Shown here piece by piece: positions 24,851 to 38,000 of a stretch of DNA of 64,000 nucleotides (position 1 is its first letter; every line of letters starts with the position of its first letter). This DNA is from Pseudomonas entomophila (lineage in GTDB: Bacteria; Pseudomonadota; Gammaproteobacteria; Pseudomonadales; Pseudomonadaceae): positions 1 through 64,000 of the forward strand of contig NZ_JARPQB010000058.1 in assembly GCF_029478665.1 (NCBI RefSeq), written 5' to 3'. The notes under the pieces are model-generated. The model saw nothing but the letters and a program-made list of their open reading frames with translations, did not search any database and was not told the DNA's origin. A program made the translations under genes and the position numbers.

Positions 24851-25732
24851 ATGTCCATCAGCGCAAAACCGAATAGGGCCCTGTTCGACCTCGATCTGCT
24901 CCGCGCCATCGTCGTGGTCGCCGATTGCGGCAGCTTCACCACCGCGGCGGCGCGCCTGCACTCTACCCAGTCCACCATCAGCCAGAAAGTCCGGCGCCTG
25001 GAAGACATGGTCGGGCATCGCCTGCTGGTACGTGGCAATCGCGATGTGCTGCCCACCGATGCCGGTCAGACGTTGCTGGGTTACGCCCGCCATATGCTGG
25101 CCTTGAACGACCAGATGCTCGAGGCCCTGGCCGGGGCGATGGTCGGCGTCACCGTGCGCCTCGGCGTGCCCGAGGATTTCGTGGGGGGGCGTACCACCAA
25201 TGCCTTGGCGGCGTTCAGCCGGCGCCACCCGCAAGTCAAGCTGGAAGTCACCAGCGGCCTGTGCCGCGACCTGAGCCAGGCCTATGACAATGGCGAGCTG
25301 GACCTGGTGCTGCTCAAGCAGCGACGCAACAGCCGGGAAGGCGTGGCCTGCTGGCCTGAGCGGTTGCAGTGGATCGACAGTGAGCGCGCGCCATCCTTCG
25401 ACCTCGACCCCATACCCCTGGTGACTTTCCCGCCACGCGGCTTGTACCGTGACGACATGATCAGCGCGATCGAAGGCATGGGGCGACGCTGGCGCATCAG
25501 TTTCACCAGTTCGAGCCTGAGCGGTATCCAGGCCGCGGTGGCCGATGGCATGGGCATCAGTTTGCTGCCGCCACGGGCGGCGACCGCCGACCACCGGGTG
25601 CTGGGCAGCGCGCAGGGGCTGCCGGAGGTCGACAGCTACGAGATCGTGATCGTGCATCGGCCGACGGCGGATGTGATGGTCAAGGCGCTGGCCGATGTGC
25701 TGACGCAGTTGCTGGCGGTCAACGCGCTCTGA
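24851..25732 (+). CDS. LysR-family transcriptional regulator
   Basis: A 293-residue LysR protein. The N-terminal HTH (about 12-72) contains DLLRAIVVVADCGSFTTAAA and LHSTQSTISQKVRRLEDMVG; the effector domain begins near 95 (VTVRLGVPEDFVGG) and ends with DGMGISLLPPRAAT and SYEIVIVHRP. The group resembles LysR proteins with an LrhA-like effector domain. It follows pobA after a REP pair and precedes the NRPS operon by about 280 bp with another REP pair between. A role in either system is possible but not shown; the usual Pseudomonas lipopeptide regulators are of a different (LuxR) class. Confidence 0.88.
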   Translation: MSISAKPNRALFDLDLLRAIVVVADCGSFTTAAARLHSTQSTISQKVRRLEDMVGHRLLVRGNRDVLPTDAGQTLLGYARHMLALNDQMLEALAGAMVGVTVRLGVPEDFVGGRTTNALAAFSRRHPQVKLEVTSGLCRDLSQAYDNGELDLVLLKQRRNSREGVACWPERLQWIDSERAPSFDLDPIPLVTFPPRGLYRDDMISAIEGMGRRWRISFTSSSLSGIQAAVADGMGISLLPPRAATADHRVLGSAQGLPEVDSYEIVIVHRPTADVMVKALADVLTQLLAVNAL

Positions 25733-25802
25733 GCGACAGGCCTTTGCAGGTGTTCGTCGAGGTTGTTGCGGCGCCGATGAGATCGAGCGCCGCCCGCGCG
25801 CC

Positions 25803-25898
25803 GCATCGCGGATGAATCCGCTCCTACCGTCGTAGGCACAGAGCTTACGACCATGGTCTGCGAGGTATGTGCAGGAGCGGATTCATCCGCGATGCGCC
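25803..25898. repeat. Inverted REP pair upstream of the NRPS operon
   Basis: GCATCGCGGATGAATCCGCT (from 25803) and its inverted copy AGCGGATTCATCCGCGATGC (to about 25895) enclose about 45 bp. This is a fourth REP sequence family in the window. It stands within the 278-bp gap 25733-26010, which otherwise should hold the etlB promoter; I could not fix -35/-10 boxes there. Reading this REP in frame gives the false N-terminal extension of the NRPS ORF. Confidence 0.82.
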
Positions 25899-25993
25899 GC
25901 AAGGCGCCCAGGCAGGCCAGGCCTTTGTCCCCCCTTCCCATGTCATCCCCCCCACCCCCGATCCATTAGCGTTCCGAGCATTTCCGACTGGCA

Positions 25994-26006
25994 AAGCAGG
26001 ATGCTT
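25994..26006 (+). promoter_or_regulatory. Candidate RsmA/RsmE site over the etlB ribosome-binding site
   Basis: AAGC-AGGAT-GCTT can form a 4-bp stem with GGA in a 5-base loop, and the AGGA in the loop (25998-26001) is the ribosome-binding site 9 bases before ATG 26011. GGA in a small hairpin loop over the start is how CsrA/RsmA proteins repress Gac/Rsm-controlled mRNAs. Entolysin production is known to depend on GacS/GacA. The usual loop is six bases (ANGGAN), so the match is imperfect. Confidence 0.4.
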
Positions 26007-26010
26007 ACCG

Positions 26011-29000
26011 ATGCTCTTCAGCGAACTCATGGCAACGCTCTCTACCCGTGCGATCAGGCTTCAGCGCGAGGAGGCCGACCTGATCGTCGACGGCGATGAC
26101 GATGCCCTCGACGACGCCCTGTGGGATGCCCTGGCGGCGCACAAGCAGGCTTTGCTGGAGATGCTCGCCGATCAGGGCAACGATTGGCTGAGCCCGGCGC
26201 TGCGCATCACCCCGGCCATGTTGCCGCTGGTCGACCTCGACCAGGCCGCCATCGACCGCATCGTCGCCACGGTGCCTGGCGGGGCGGCCAACGTGCAGGA
26301 CATCTATCCCCTGGCCCCCTTGCAGGAGGGCATGCTGTACCACCATCTGGCCAGCCACGACGGCGACCCGTACATCCTGCAGGCGCAGTTGCGCCTGGCC
26401 AGCGAAGCACATCTGGAGGCGTTCGCCGAGGCGCTGGACTGGGTGATCCAGCGGCATGACATCCTGCGCACGGCATTGGTCTGGGAACGCCTGGACGAGC
26501 CGTTGCAGGTGGTCTGGCGCCGGGCGCCGCTCAGTAGCGAACGGATCGGCTTCGAGGCGCAGGGGGACGCACTGGCCCAACTGCGTGCACGTCATGACGC
26601 CCGCCACTACCGCATGAACTTGGGCCAGGCGCCGCTATTGCGGCTGGTGCACGCGGTCGAGCAGGGCGGGCAGGTGGTGGCGCTGTTGCTGTTCCACCAC
26701 ACGGTGATGGACCACACCGGGCTGGATATCGTGCGCCGGGAGATCCAGGCCTGCCTGGCCGGCGGAGGCGAGCAGTTGCCGGCCCCCGTGCCGTTCCGCG
26801 ACCTGCTGGCCCGGACCCGCCTGGCCCGTGATGAACAGGCCCATGAAGCGTTCTTCCGGACGATGCTGGCGGACATCGATGAGCCGACCCTGGCTTTCGC
26901 TGCACACGAAGTGGGCAACCAGCCGGTGGAAGAGGCACGGCTGACCTTGGCGCCCGCGCTCTGCCTCCGTCTGCGTACCCAAGCACGTCTTCTGGGGGTG
27001 AGCCCGGCCAGTGTCATGCACCTTGGCCTGGCACGTCTGCTTGGGGCACTGTCCGGGCGTGAGTCGGTGGTGTTCGGCAGCGTGCTGCTCGGGCGCATGG
27101 CGGCCGGCGAGGGCAGCGAGCAGGCGCTGGGGATGTTCATCAATACCTTGCCGTTGCGCGTCGACCTGGGCGGGCAGGGCGTGCGCGAGGGGTTGCTGGC
27201 CACCCATCGCGTGCTCACCGCCCTGCTGGGCCACGAGCAGGCGCCGCTGGCCTTGGCGCAGCGTTGCAGCGGCGTGGTCGCGCCGACGCCGTTGTTCAAT
27301 AGCATGGTCAACTACCGGCACAGCGCCGCGGGCGATGCCGCCGAGGTGATCGCGGTGGCGCCGGGGATCGATGTGGTCGGTGCCGAGGAGCGGACCAACT
27401 ACCCGTTGAGCCTGGCGGTCGATGATCTTGGGGAGGACTTGCGCCTGACCGTCCAGGCGCTTGCCGCCTGGGGCGCCGAGCGCCTGTGCGAGCAGCTGGA
27501 GCAGGTCTTCGAAAGCCTGGTCGAGGCGCTCGAAGGCGAGCCGGACTTGCCCTTGCTGCGCTTGCCGGTGCTGACACCGGGGGAGCGCCAGCACCTGGTG
27601 GCGGACTGCAACGCCACGGCGGTGGCCCATGACCTGGACCTGCCGCTGCACGCGTTGTTCGAGCACCGGGCGCAGGCGCAGCCGCAGGCCATCGCGGTCC
27701 AGGCCGAAGACGGGCAACTGACCTATGGCCAGCTCAACGAGCAGGCCAACCGCCTGGCCCACCACCTGATCGGGCTGGGCGTGAAGGTGGACGACCGCGT
27801 GGCGATCTGCGTCGAGCGCGGGCCGTCCTTGCTTGTCGGTTTGCTGGCCATCCTCAAGGCCGGTGGCGCCTATGTGCCGGTCGACCCGGCCTATCCGGGC
27901 GAACGCATCCGCCACATGCTGGGCGACAGCGCGCCGGTCGCGGTGCTGGTGCACACTGCCACGCGTGCTGTTCCAGGGACCGCCGAGGTACCAAGGGTCG
28001 ACCTCGACCAGCCGACCTGGGGCGCATTGCCTGGGCGCAATCCCCTGGTGCCTGAACTGACACCGCGCCACCTGGCCTATGTGATCTACACCTCTGGTTC
28101 CACCGGCGTGCCCAAGGGCGTGATGGTGGAGCACCGCAACGTGGCCAACCTGGTGCACTGGAGCGCCGGGTTGTTCCCGGCCGCAGGCACGGTACTGCAC
28201 AAGACCCCGGTGAGCTTCGACGCTTCGGTGTGGGAGTTGTTCTGGCCGCTGTGCAGTGGGCTGCGCCTGGTGCTGGCGCGCCCGGAGGGGCAGCGCGATC
28301 CGCAGTACCTGGTCGAGTTGATCGAACAGCAGCAGGTCAGCGTGGTGCAGTTCGTGCCGGCGCTGCTGCAGCAATTCCTCGAACAGGCGGGCAGTGAGCG
28401 TTGCGCTTCCCTCACCGATATCGTCTGTGGTGGTGGCGAGCTGACCGAGGCGCTGGCCCGCCTGGTGCGCGAGCGTCTGCCGCAGGCGCGCTTGCACAAC
28501 GTCTACGGGCCGACCGAAACCACGGTGGATTGCAGCGTGTGGACCTTGGAACCACGGGATCCGCTGCCACCAGGCCCGCTGCCGATCGGTCGGCCGATCG
28601 ACAACACCCGGCTGTACGTGCTGGACAGTGCCGACCAGCCATTGCCCTGGGGCGTCGCCGGGCACCTGCATATTGGGGGGGGCGGGGTGACGCGCGGTTA
28701 CCTTGGTTTGCCGGAGCAGCAGGCCGAGCGCTTCATCGCCAGCCCGTTCGTCAAGGGCGAACGCCTGTACCGCAGTGGCGACCTGGTGCGCCAGCGCGAG
28801 GACGGTGTCCTCGAGTTCCTTGGCCGCACCGACCAGCAGATCAAACTGCACGGCCTGCGTATCGAACCTGGCGAGATCGAGATGGCCCTGAATGCTGTCG
28901 CGGGTGTGCGCGAAGCGCTGGTGCTGGTGCACGAGCATCCGTACAGCGGCCCGCGCCTGGTGGCCTACTACTGTGGTGTGGAGCACCCCGCCGAACACCT

Positions 29001-32000
29001 GCGTGACGCACTGCTGGAGCACGTGCCGGAGTACATGGTGCCCGCGCTGTACATGCATCTCGACGCCATGCCGCTGTCCCCCAACGGCAAGCTCGATCGC
29101 AAGGCATTGCCGGCACCGGAGGCGCAAACGCGACAGTACGAAGCGCCCGTGGGCGAGGCCGAACAACGGCTGGCGGCCATCTGGTCGGACCTGCTGGGTG
29201 TGGAGCGCATAGGGCGGCATGACAATTTCTTCGAGCTGGGTGGGCATTCGCTGCTGGCGGTGCGGCTGGTGGAGCGCATGCGCCAGCAGGCGTTGAATGC
29301 CGATGTGCGCGTCCTGTTCGGCCGGCCCACCGTGGCAACGCTGGCCGCCGCCGTGGGCGGGCAGGCGCCGGTCACGGTGCCGGACAACCTCATCCCCGCG
29401 AACTGCGCACGCATCACCCCGGCCATGCTGCCCCTGGCCAGCCTCGACCAGAACGCCATCGATACGCTGCTGATGCGCATCCCTGGTGGTGTGGCCAATG
29501 TCCAGGACATCTACGGCCTGGCCCCGCTGCAACAGGGCATCCTCTACCACCACCTGGCCAGCGAAGGCGCCGACCCCTACGTGGTGCAGGCGCGCCTGGC
29601 CTTCGCCGGGCAGGCCGCGCTGGATGCATTTGTGGTGGCGTTGAACCGGGTCATCGCCCGCCATGACATCCTGCGCACCAGCGTGCACTGGCAGGGCCTG
29701 GAGGAAGCCGTGCAGGTGGTCTGGCGCGAGGCGCCGCTGCAGCTGACGGCTGCGCTGGAGGTGCCACGCCTGGATCTGGGGCGCGCGCCATTGATGCGCT
29801 TGAGCAGTCGTGTCGAGGGCGGCTGGTTGGAGGCTACCTTGCTGCTGCACCACATCCTGCTCGACCACACGGCCGTGGAGCAGCTGGTGGCCGAGGTCGG
29901 GGCCCTGCTGCAGGGCCGGGACGACTTGCCACCGAGCATTGCCTACCGCAACTACGTGGCCCAGGCGCGACTGGGCGCGGACCGTGAGGGTGATGAAGCC
30001 CTGTTTGGCGAGCTGCTGGGGGATATCGACGAACCGACCGAAGTGTATGGCCTGCGTGAGGCCACGGTCGGCAACCAGCCGGTGAGCGACAGCCGCCTGC
30101 CTGTGGCATCGACGCTGGCCGCCCGCCTGCGCGAGCAGGCCAGGGCGCTGGGTGTCAGTGTCGCCAGCCTGGCGCACCAGGCCTGGGGCCAGGTGCTGGC
30201 GCAACTGTCCGGCCGCGAAGAGGTGGTGTTCGGCACCGTGTTGCTCGGTCGCCTGCAAGGCGGCGAGGGCGCCGACCGGGCGCTGGGCATGTTCATCAAC
30301 ACCTTGCCGCTGCGGGTCAGTGTCGGTGCCGGCGGCGTGGCCGATGGCGTGCGCCTGACCCATGAACGGCTGGCGCACCTGCTGGCCCATGAGCAGGCGT
30401 CGTTGGCGTTGGCCCAGCGCTGCAGTGGCGTGCCGGCTTCGCAAGCGCTGTTCACCAGCCTGCTGAACTATCGCCACAGCGCGGGGCAGTCGACCCAGGG
30501 GCCGGTATGGCAAGGCATCGAGTTGCTGGAGGCGCAGGAGCGCAGCAACTACCCCTTGGTGGTCAGCGTCGATGACTTCGGCAGTGATTTGCGCTTGACG
30601 GTTCAGGCGGTGGCGCCGGTGGCGGGTGACCAAGTCTGCCAGTTGCTGCACCTGGCCCTCGAACAGGTGGTCACGGCGCTTGAACAGGCGCCTTCGAGCG
30701 CCTTGCACAGCCTGCATGGCGTACCGGCAGCCGAACGTGATCGCCTGCTGCATCAGTTCAATGCCACGGTACGTGACTATCCTCGTGGCCAACCGCTGCA
30801 CCGGTTGTTCGAAGACCATGCCCTGCGCACGCCGCAGGCGTTGGCGGCAGTGCATGGGCAGCAGCGCTGGAGCTATGCCCAGCTTGACGTCCAGGCCAAT
30901 CGCCTGGCCCGTTCTCTGGTCGAAGGTGGCGTGCAACCCGGCGACCGGGTGGCCTTGCTGCTGCCGCGGTCTTTCGACCTGCTGGCGGCCCAGCTGGCCG
31001 TGAGCAAATGCGCGGCGGTGTTCGTGCCGCTGGACGGCAACGCCCCGGTTGAACGCCAGGCGTTCATGGTCGCGGACAGCCAGGCGGTGGTGTTGCTGAC
31101 CCACGCCGACCAGCCTTTGGTGGAGGGCGCACGTCGGGTAGAACTGGATGGTCTCGATCTGGATCGTTATGCGAGCGAACCCCTGAACCTGGCGGTGGAC
31201 GCCGGCAGCGCCGCGTACATCATGTACACCTCCGGCTCCACCGGCACACCGAAGGGCGTGCAGGTGCCGCACCGGGCCATCGTGCGGTTGGCCATCAACA
31301 ACGGTTTTGCCGATTTCAACAGTCAGGACCGGGTGGCGTTTGCTTCCAACCCGGCGTTCGACGCCAGCACCCTGGAAGTCTGGGCACCGCTGCTCAACGG
31401 CAGCGCGGTGGTGGTGATCGACCAGGACCAGGTGCTGTCGCGCCAGGCCCTCGGCGACGCACTGTTGGCCCAAGGCGTGACCGTGCTGTGGATGACCGCC
31501 GGACTGTTCCACCAGTTCGCCGACGACCTGCTGCCGGCATTCCGTACGCTGCGTTACCTGATGGTCGGCGGCGATGTATTGGACCCGGCAGTGATTGCCC
31601 GCGTGCTGCGTGATGGCGCGCCGCAACACCTGCTCAACGGCTACGGCCCGACCGAGGCCACCACCTTCAGCACCACCCACGAGATCGTCAGCGTGGGCGA
31701 GGGCAGCATCCCCATCGGCAAGCCGATCGGCAACGCCCGCTGCTATGTGCTCGATGCCCGTCGGCAATTGCTGCCGGTAGGCGCGGTGGGCGAGTTGTAC
31801 ATCGCCGGCGACGGCGTGGCCCTGGGCTACCTGGGCCAGCCCGAGCTGACCGCCGAGCGCTTCCTGGCCGACCCGTTCCACGGCGGGACCATGTACCGCA
31901 GTGGCGACCTGGCCTGCTGGCAGGCCGACGGCACCTTGCGCTATCTGGGGCGCGCCGACCAGCAGGTCAAGCTGCGTGGCTTCCGGATCGAACTGGGCGA

Positions 32001-35000
32001 GATCGAGGCGCGCCTGGCGGCGTGCGCGGGTGTGCGCGACGTGGCCGTGGTGCTGCGCGAGGACAGCCCGGGCGACAAGCGCCTGGTGGCTTATTTCACC
32101 GGCCATGAAGCAATCGCCGAGCTGCACCAGCAGCTGCAAGGCCAGCTGCCGGACTACATGCTGCCGTCGGCCTATGTACAACTGGAGGCGCTGCCACTGA
32201 CCGCCAACGGCAAGCTCGACCGCCGCGCCTTGCCGCAACCCGATAGCGCGTCCGTGGTCAGCCGCGCCTTCGAGGCACCACAGGGCGAGGTGGAAACCAC
32301 CCTGGCGGCGATCTGGGCCGAGCTGCTCAAGGTCGAGCGGGTCGGGCGCCGCGATCACTTCTTCGAGCTGGGCGGCCATTCGCTGCTGGCGGTGAGCCTG
32401 ATCGAGCGTATGCGCAAAGCCGGGCTCACGGCCGACGTGCGCGTGCTGTTTGCCCAGCCGACCCTGGCCGCGCTGGCTGCCGCCGTGGGCAGTGGTCGGG
32501 AGGTCGAGGTGCCGGCCAACCGCGTGCCAGTGGGCGCGACCCACATCACCCCGGACATGCTCAGCCTGATCGACCTCGACCAGGCCAGTATCGACCGCAT
32601 TGTCGCCACGGTGCCTGGCGGCGCCGCCAACGTGCAAGAAATCTACCCACTGGCGCCGTTGCAGGAAGGGATTCTCTACCACCACCTGAGCGCCGAGCAG
32701 GGCGACCCGTACCTGCTCCAGTCACGGCTGGCCTTCGACAGCCTGGCGCGTCTGCAAACCTGGGCGCAGGCTTTGCAACAGGTGGTCGCGCGGCATGACA
32801 TCCTGCGCACGTCGGTGGTCTGGGAGGGGCTGGCGCAGCCAGTGCAGGTGGTCTGGCGCGAGGCCCGGCTGGAGACTGTCGCGGTCAGCGGGTTGGGTGA
32901 GGAAGCAGTGATCGAGCAGCTGCAAGCGCGCTTCGATGCCCGCCAGCAGCGCCTGGACCTGTCGCAGGCACCGCTGTTGCGGCTGGTCTATGCCGAGGAT
33001 CCACGCCACGGCGAATGGGTGGCGATCCTGCAGTTCCACCACCTGACCCTGGACCACGCGGCCATGGCCGTGGTCGGTGAGGAAATGCAGGCACTGCTCG
33101 ATGGCCGGGGCGCGACCTTGCCGGCCGCGGTGCCGTATCGCAACTACGTCGCCCAGGTGTGCCTCGCTGATGACGCGGCCAGCCATGAGGCGTTCTTCCG
33201 TGAGCAGCTTGGCGATATCGACGAGCCGACCCTGCCGTTCGGCCTGGCCGATGTGCAGGGCGACGGCGGTCGCATCGAACACGCCGGCTTGACCCTGGAG
33301 CCCAAGTTGGCCATGGCGCTGCGCGCGCAAGCCCGGGCACGTGGGGTCAGCGCCGCCAGCCTGGTGCACCTGGCCTGGGCCCGCGTGGTGGGCGTGTTGG
33401 CCGGTCGCCATGACGTGGTGTTCGGCACCGTGCTGATGGGCCGCCTGCAGGGCGGCGAAGGCGCCGACCGGGCGCTGGGCATGTTCATCAATACCTTGCC
33501 GTTGCGGGTGGAGACCTCGCAACCGCTGGAGCAGGCCTTGCAGGCCACTCACCAGCGCCTGTCGGCGCTGCTCGGCCATGAACACGCACCGTTGGCGCTG
33601 GCCCAGCGTTGCAGCGGCGTGGCGGCCTCGGCGCCGCTGTTCAGCGCCTTGCTCAACTATCGCCACAGCGCAGGGGACGTCGCCCGCGACGGCGAGGGTA
33701 TCTGGCAGGGCGTGCGTCTGCTGGGCGGCGAGGAGCGCAGCAACTACCCGCTGACCTTGAGCGTGGACGACCTGGGCGAAGGCTTCGGCCTGAGCGTGCT
33801 GGCCGTCGAAGGCATCGATGCCGCCCTGGTCGCGAACGGGATGGTCAATGTGCTGGCCCAGCTGTTACAGGCACTGGAGTATGCCCCAGGGCAGGCGCTC
33901 GACCGGGTGCCGATGCTCGATGACCAGGCATTGCGCCAGGTACTGGTGGACTTCAACGCCACCGCCAAGGCCTATCCCCAGGGGCAGACCGTGCACGCGC
34001 TGGTCGAGGCATGTGCCACGTCGGCGCCCGAGGCGCTGGCGGTGGTGCAGGGCGAGCGGCGGCTGAGCTACGGCGAGCTGAACCTGCGCGCCAACCGCCT
34101 GGCCCATTATCTGATCGAGCACGGCGTCGCCTGTGGCGACCGGGTGGCGCTATGCCTTGAACGGGGTCCGCAACGACTTGTGGCCATGCTCGCCGCGCTC
34201 AAGGCCGGAGCCGCCTATGTGCCGGTCGATCCGGGGTATCCGGCCGAGCGTATCGCCTACCTGCTGAGCGATAGCAGGCCGGCGCTGGTATTGGTCGAGT
34301 CGCCCACCGCAGCGTTGGTCGGCGAGGTCCCGGCCGTCAACCTGGATGACGGCGCCTGGCTCGATGAGCGCGACAGCAACCCCGTCGTGGCGGGGCTGGA
34401 CGACCATCAGTTGGCCTATGTGATCTACACCTCGGGCTCCACCGGCCAGCCCAAGGGCGTGATGGTCGAGCACCACACCCTCGCCAACCTGTTGCACTGG
34501 CACCGCGAAGCCTTTGCCTTGCAGGCGGGCAGCCATACCTCCAGCGTCGCCGGTTTCGGCTTCGACGCCATGGCTTTCGAAGCCTGGCCGGCACTGTGCG
34601 GCGGAGCAGTGCTGCACCTGCCACCGGCTCATATTGCCGGTGAGCACGTGGACGAGTTGCTCGACTGGTGGCTGGCGCAACCCCTGCAGGTCAGTTTCCT
34701 GCCGACGCCGGTGGCCGAGCAGGCGCTGCGCCGCGAGCGCCAGCACCCGACCTTGCAAACACTGCTGGTGGGTGGCGACCGCCTGCGCCAGTTTGACCGT
34801 GACCCGGGCTTTGCCCTGGTCAACAACTATGGCCCGACCGAGACCACGGTGGTGGCGACAGCCGGTACGTTGCTTCCAGGCGGCGCGCTGCATATCGGCA
34901 ACCCCATCGCCAACCTGCGGGCCTATGTGCTGGATGCGCATCGCCAGCCGGTGCCGGTGGGGGTGATCGGCGAACTGTACATTGGGGGCGCCCAGGTTGC

Positions 35001-38000
35001 CCGAGGCTACTTCAACCGTCCCGACCTGACCGAGGAGCGCTTCCTCGCCGACCCGTTCAGTGGTGAACCGGGGGCGCGGATGTACCGCAGCGGCGACCTG
35101 GTGCGCTGGAATGCCGATGGCACCCTGGATTACCAAGGGCGCAACGACGACCAGGTGAAGGTTCGCGGTGTGCGGGTGGAATTGGGTGAGATCGAAGCGG
35201 CGCTGAAGGCCCAAGCGGGCGTTGTCGACGCCGTGGTGCTGGTACGCGATGAGCGCCTGCTGGCCTGGTTCACCGAGGCGGCAACGGTCGATGTCGACGC
35301 CTTGCGCCAGGGCCTGCAATCCTGCCTGCCGGCGCACCTGGTGCCTCAGGCTTTCACGCGCCTGGAGGCCATGCCGTTGACGCCTCACGGCAAGCTCGAC
35401 CGCAAGGCACTGCCACAGCCGTTGCTCCAGGCGCCACAAGCCTATGTCGCGCCACAGGGCGAGACCGAGGTGGCGATGGCGGCGATCTGGGCCGAAGTGC
35501 TGGGTGTCGAACACGTCGGCCGTCACGACAACTTCTTCGAACTGGGCGGCCATTCGCTGTTGGCCGTGAGCCTCACCGCGCGCTTGCGTCAGGCAGGCGT
35601 GGACGCCGATGTGCGCACCTTGTTCGGCCAGCCGACCGTGGCCGCACTGGCCGCCACGTTGGGTCAAAGCCGTCAGGTGCAGGTCCCGGCCAACCTGATC
35701 CCGGCCGGCTGCACGCATATCACGCCAGACCTGCTGCCCTTGGTGACGCTGGAGCAATCCGATATCGAGCGGATCGTTGCCACGGTGCCGGGCGGCGCGG
35801 CCAACGTGCAGGACATCTACCCACTGGCGCCGTTGCAGGAGGGGATTCTCTACCACCACCTCAGTTCGCCGGAACACGACCCCTACGTGCTGCAATCGCG
35901 CATTGCCTTCGACAGCCCGGCGCGCCTGCATGTATTTGCCGATGCGCTGCGCCAAGCCATCGCCCGCCATGACGTGCTACGCACCTCGGTGCTGTGGGAT
36001 GGCTTGCCGCAGCCGGTACAGGTGGTCTGGCGCGAGGCCGCGTTGCAGGTCGCGCCGCTCGACGCGCAGAGCGCGCAGTCCCTCGACATCGGGCAGGCAC
36101 CGCTGATTCGCCTGCTCCATGGCCCGGCGACGGGCAATCAGCGCATCGAAGCGCTGTTGCAGTTCCACCATATCGTCCTCGACCACACCGCATTGGAGGT
36201 GATCGGCCAGGAGCTGCTGGGCTACTTGCAAGGGGCTGGCACACCGCTCCAGGCGCCCGTGCCGTATCGCAACTACGTGGCCCAGGCGCGCCTGGGCGTC
36301 AGCCAGGCCGAGCACGAGGCGTTCTTCCGCGCGCAACTGGGCGATATCGACGAGCCGACCCTGCCGTTCGGCCTGGGTGACGTGCAAGGTGACGGCCTGG
36401 GTATCGAGGAGGCGCAGCTGTGGCTGGATGACGCCCTGGCCGCGCAACTGCGGCACCAGGCGCGGCGCCTGGGCATCAGCGTCGCCAGCCTGTTCCACCT
36501 GGCCTATGCACGCTTGCTGGCCGCGGTCAGCGGCACCGACCGCGTGGTGTTCGGCACCGTGCTGCTGGGGCGCCTGGAAGCGGGCGAGGGCGCCGAGCGC
36601 GCCCTGGGCATGTTCATCAACACCTTGCCGCTGCGCCTGGACCTGGCAGGGCTGACGCTCGAAGAGGCCGTGCGCCAGACCCAGCAACGCCTCAGTGCGC
36701 TGCTGGTGCACGAGCACGCCTCGCTGGCCCTGGCCCAGCGCTGCAGTGGCGTGGCCGCGCCGGCACCGTTGTTCAGCGCCATGCTCAACTACCGCCACGG
36801 CAGTGAAGTGGACGAGGCGCGGCGCCTGGAATGGGAGGGGGTCGAGTTCCTCGATGGCCAGGAGCGCAGCAACTACCCGCTGAGCCTGAGCGTGGACGAC
36901 ATGGGTGAAAGGCTGCGCCTGGTGGCCATGGCCCCGGCGTCGGTGGGCGCCGCGCGGATCTGCGCGCAACTGCGGCAGGTGCTGCTGGCCTTGGCCGAAG
37001 GCCTGGATGTGCAACCCCGGCAAGCGCTGCTGCAAGTGCCGGTGCTGTTGCCCGAGGAGCGTGAGCATCTGCTTCAGGCGTGCAACGCGACCGAGCGTGA
37101 CCACGATTTGACGCAGCCCCTGCATGTGCTGTTTGAACGGCAGGCCGAGCGCCAGCCTGAAGCGATTGCCGTGCAGGCGGATGGTGCGCAACTGAGCTAT
37201 CGCCAGCTCAGCGAACAGGCCAACCGCCTTGCCCATCACCTGATCGCACTCGGGGTCAAACCCGATGATCGCGTGGCAATCTGTGTCGAGCGTGGCCTGT
37301 CGCTGGTGGTTGGGCTGCTGGCCATTCTCAAGGCGGGTGGCGCCTATGTGCCGGTCGATCCGGACTACCCGGCCGAGCGCATCAGCCACATGCTCGGCGA
37401 CAGCCAGCCACGGGCGGTGCTGGTACAAGGCGCTACCCGTACCCTGGTGGGTTCGCCGACGACGCTGGTGGACCTTGATCAACCGACCTGGGCGGCGCTG
37501 CCGGCCAGCAACCCGCAGGTACCAGGCCTGACTTCGGATCACCTGGCCTACGTGATCTACACCTCTGGCTCCACCGGCGTGCCCAAGGGCGTGATGGTCG
37601 AGCACCGCAACGTGGTCAACCTGGTGCACTGGAGCGCTGGGCTGTTCCCGGTCCAAGGGGCAGTACTGCACAAGACCCCGGTGAGCTTCGACGCCTCGGT
37701 GTGGGAGTTGTTCTGGCCGCTGTGCAGCGGGCTGCGCCTGGTGCTGGCACGCCCGGATGGCCAGCGCGATCCGCAGTACCTGGTCGAGCTGATCGAGCAG
37801 CAGCGGATCAGTGTGGTGCAGTTCGTGCCGGCGTTGTTGCAACAGTTCCTCGAGCAGGCGGGCAGCGCGCGTTGTGCTTCCCTCACCGATATCGTCTGCG
37901 GTGGCGGCGAACTGACCGAGGCACTGGCCCGTCAGGTGCGTGAGCGCCTGCCGCAGGCGCGCTTGCACAACGTCTACGGCCCGACCGAAGCCACGGTGGA

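Noticed and set aside
25867..26010. A 48-residue N-terminal extension of EtlB (MCRSGFIRDAPQG...)
   Set aside because: It is the translation of a REP element and flanking DNA. The docking domain starts at ATG 26011, which has a ribosome-binding site and aligns with the EtlC N-terminus.
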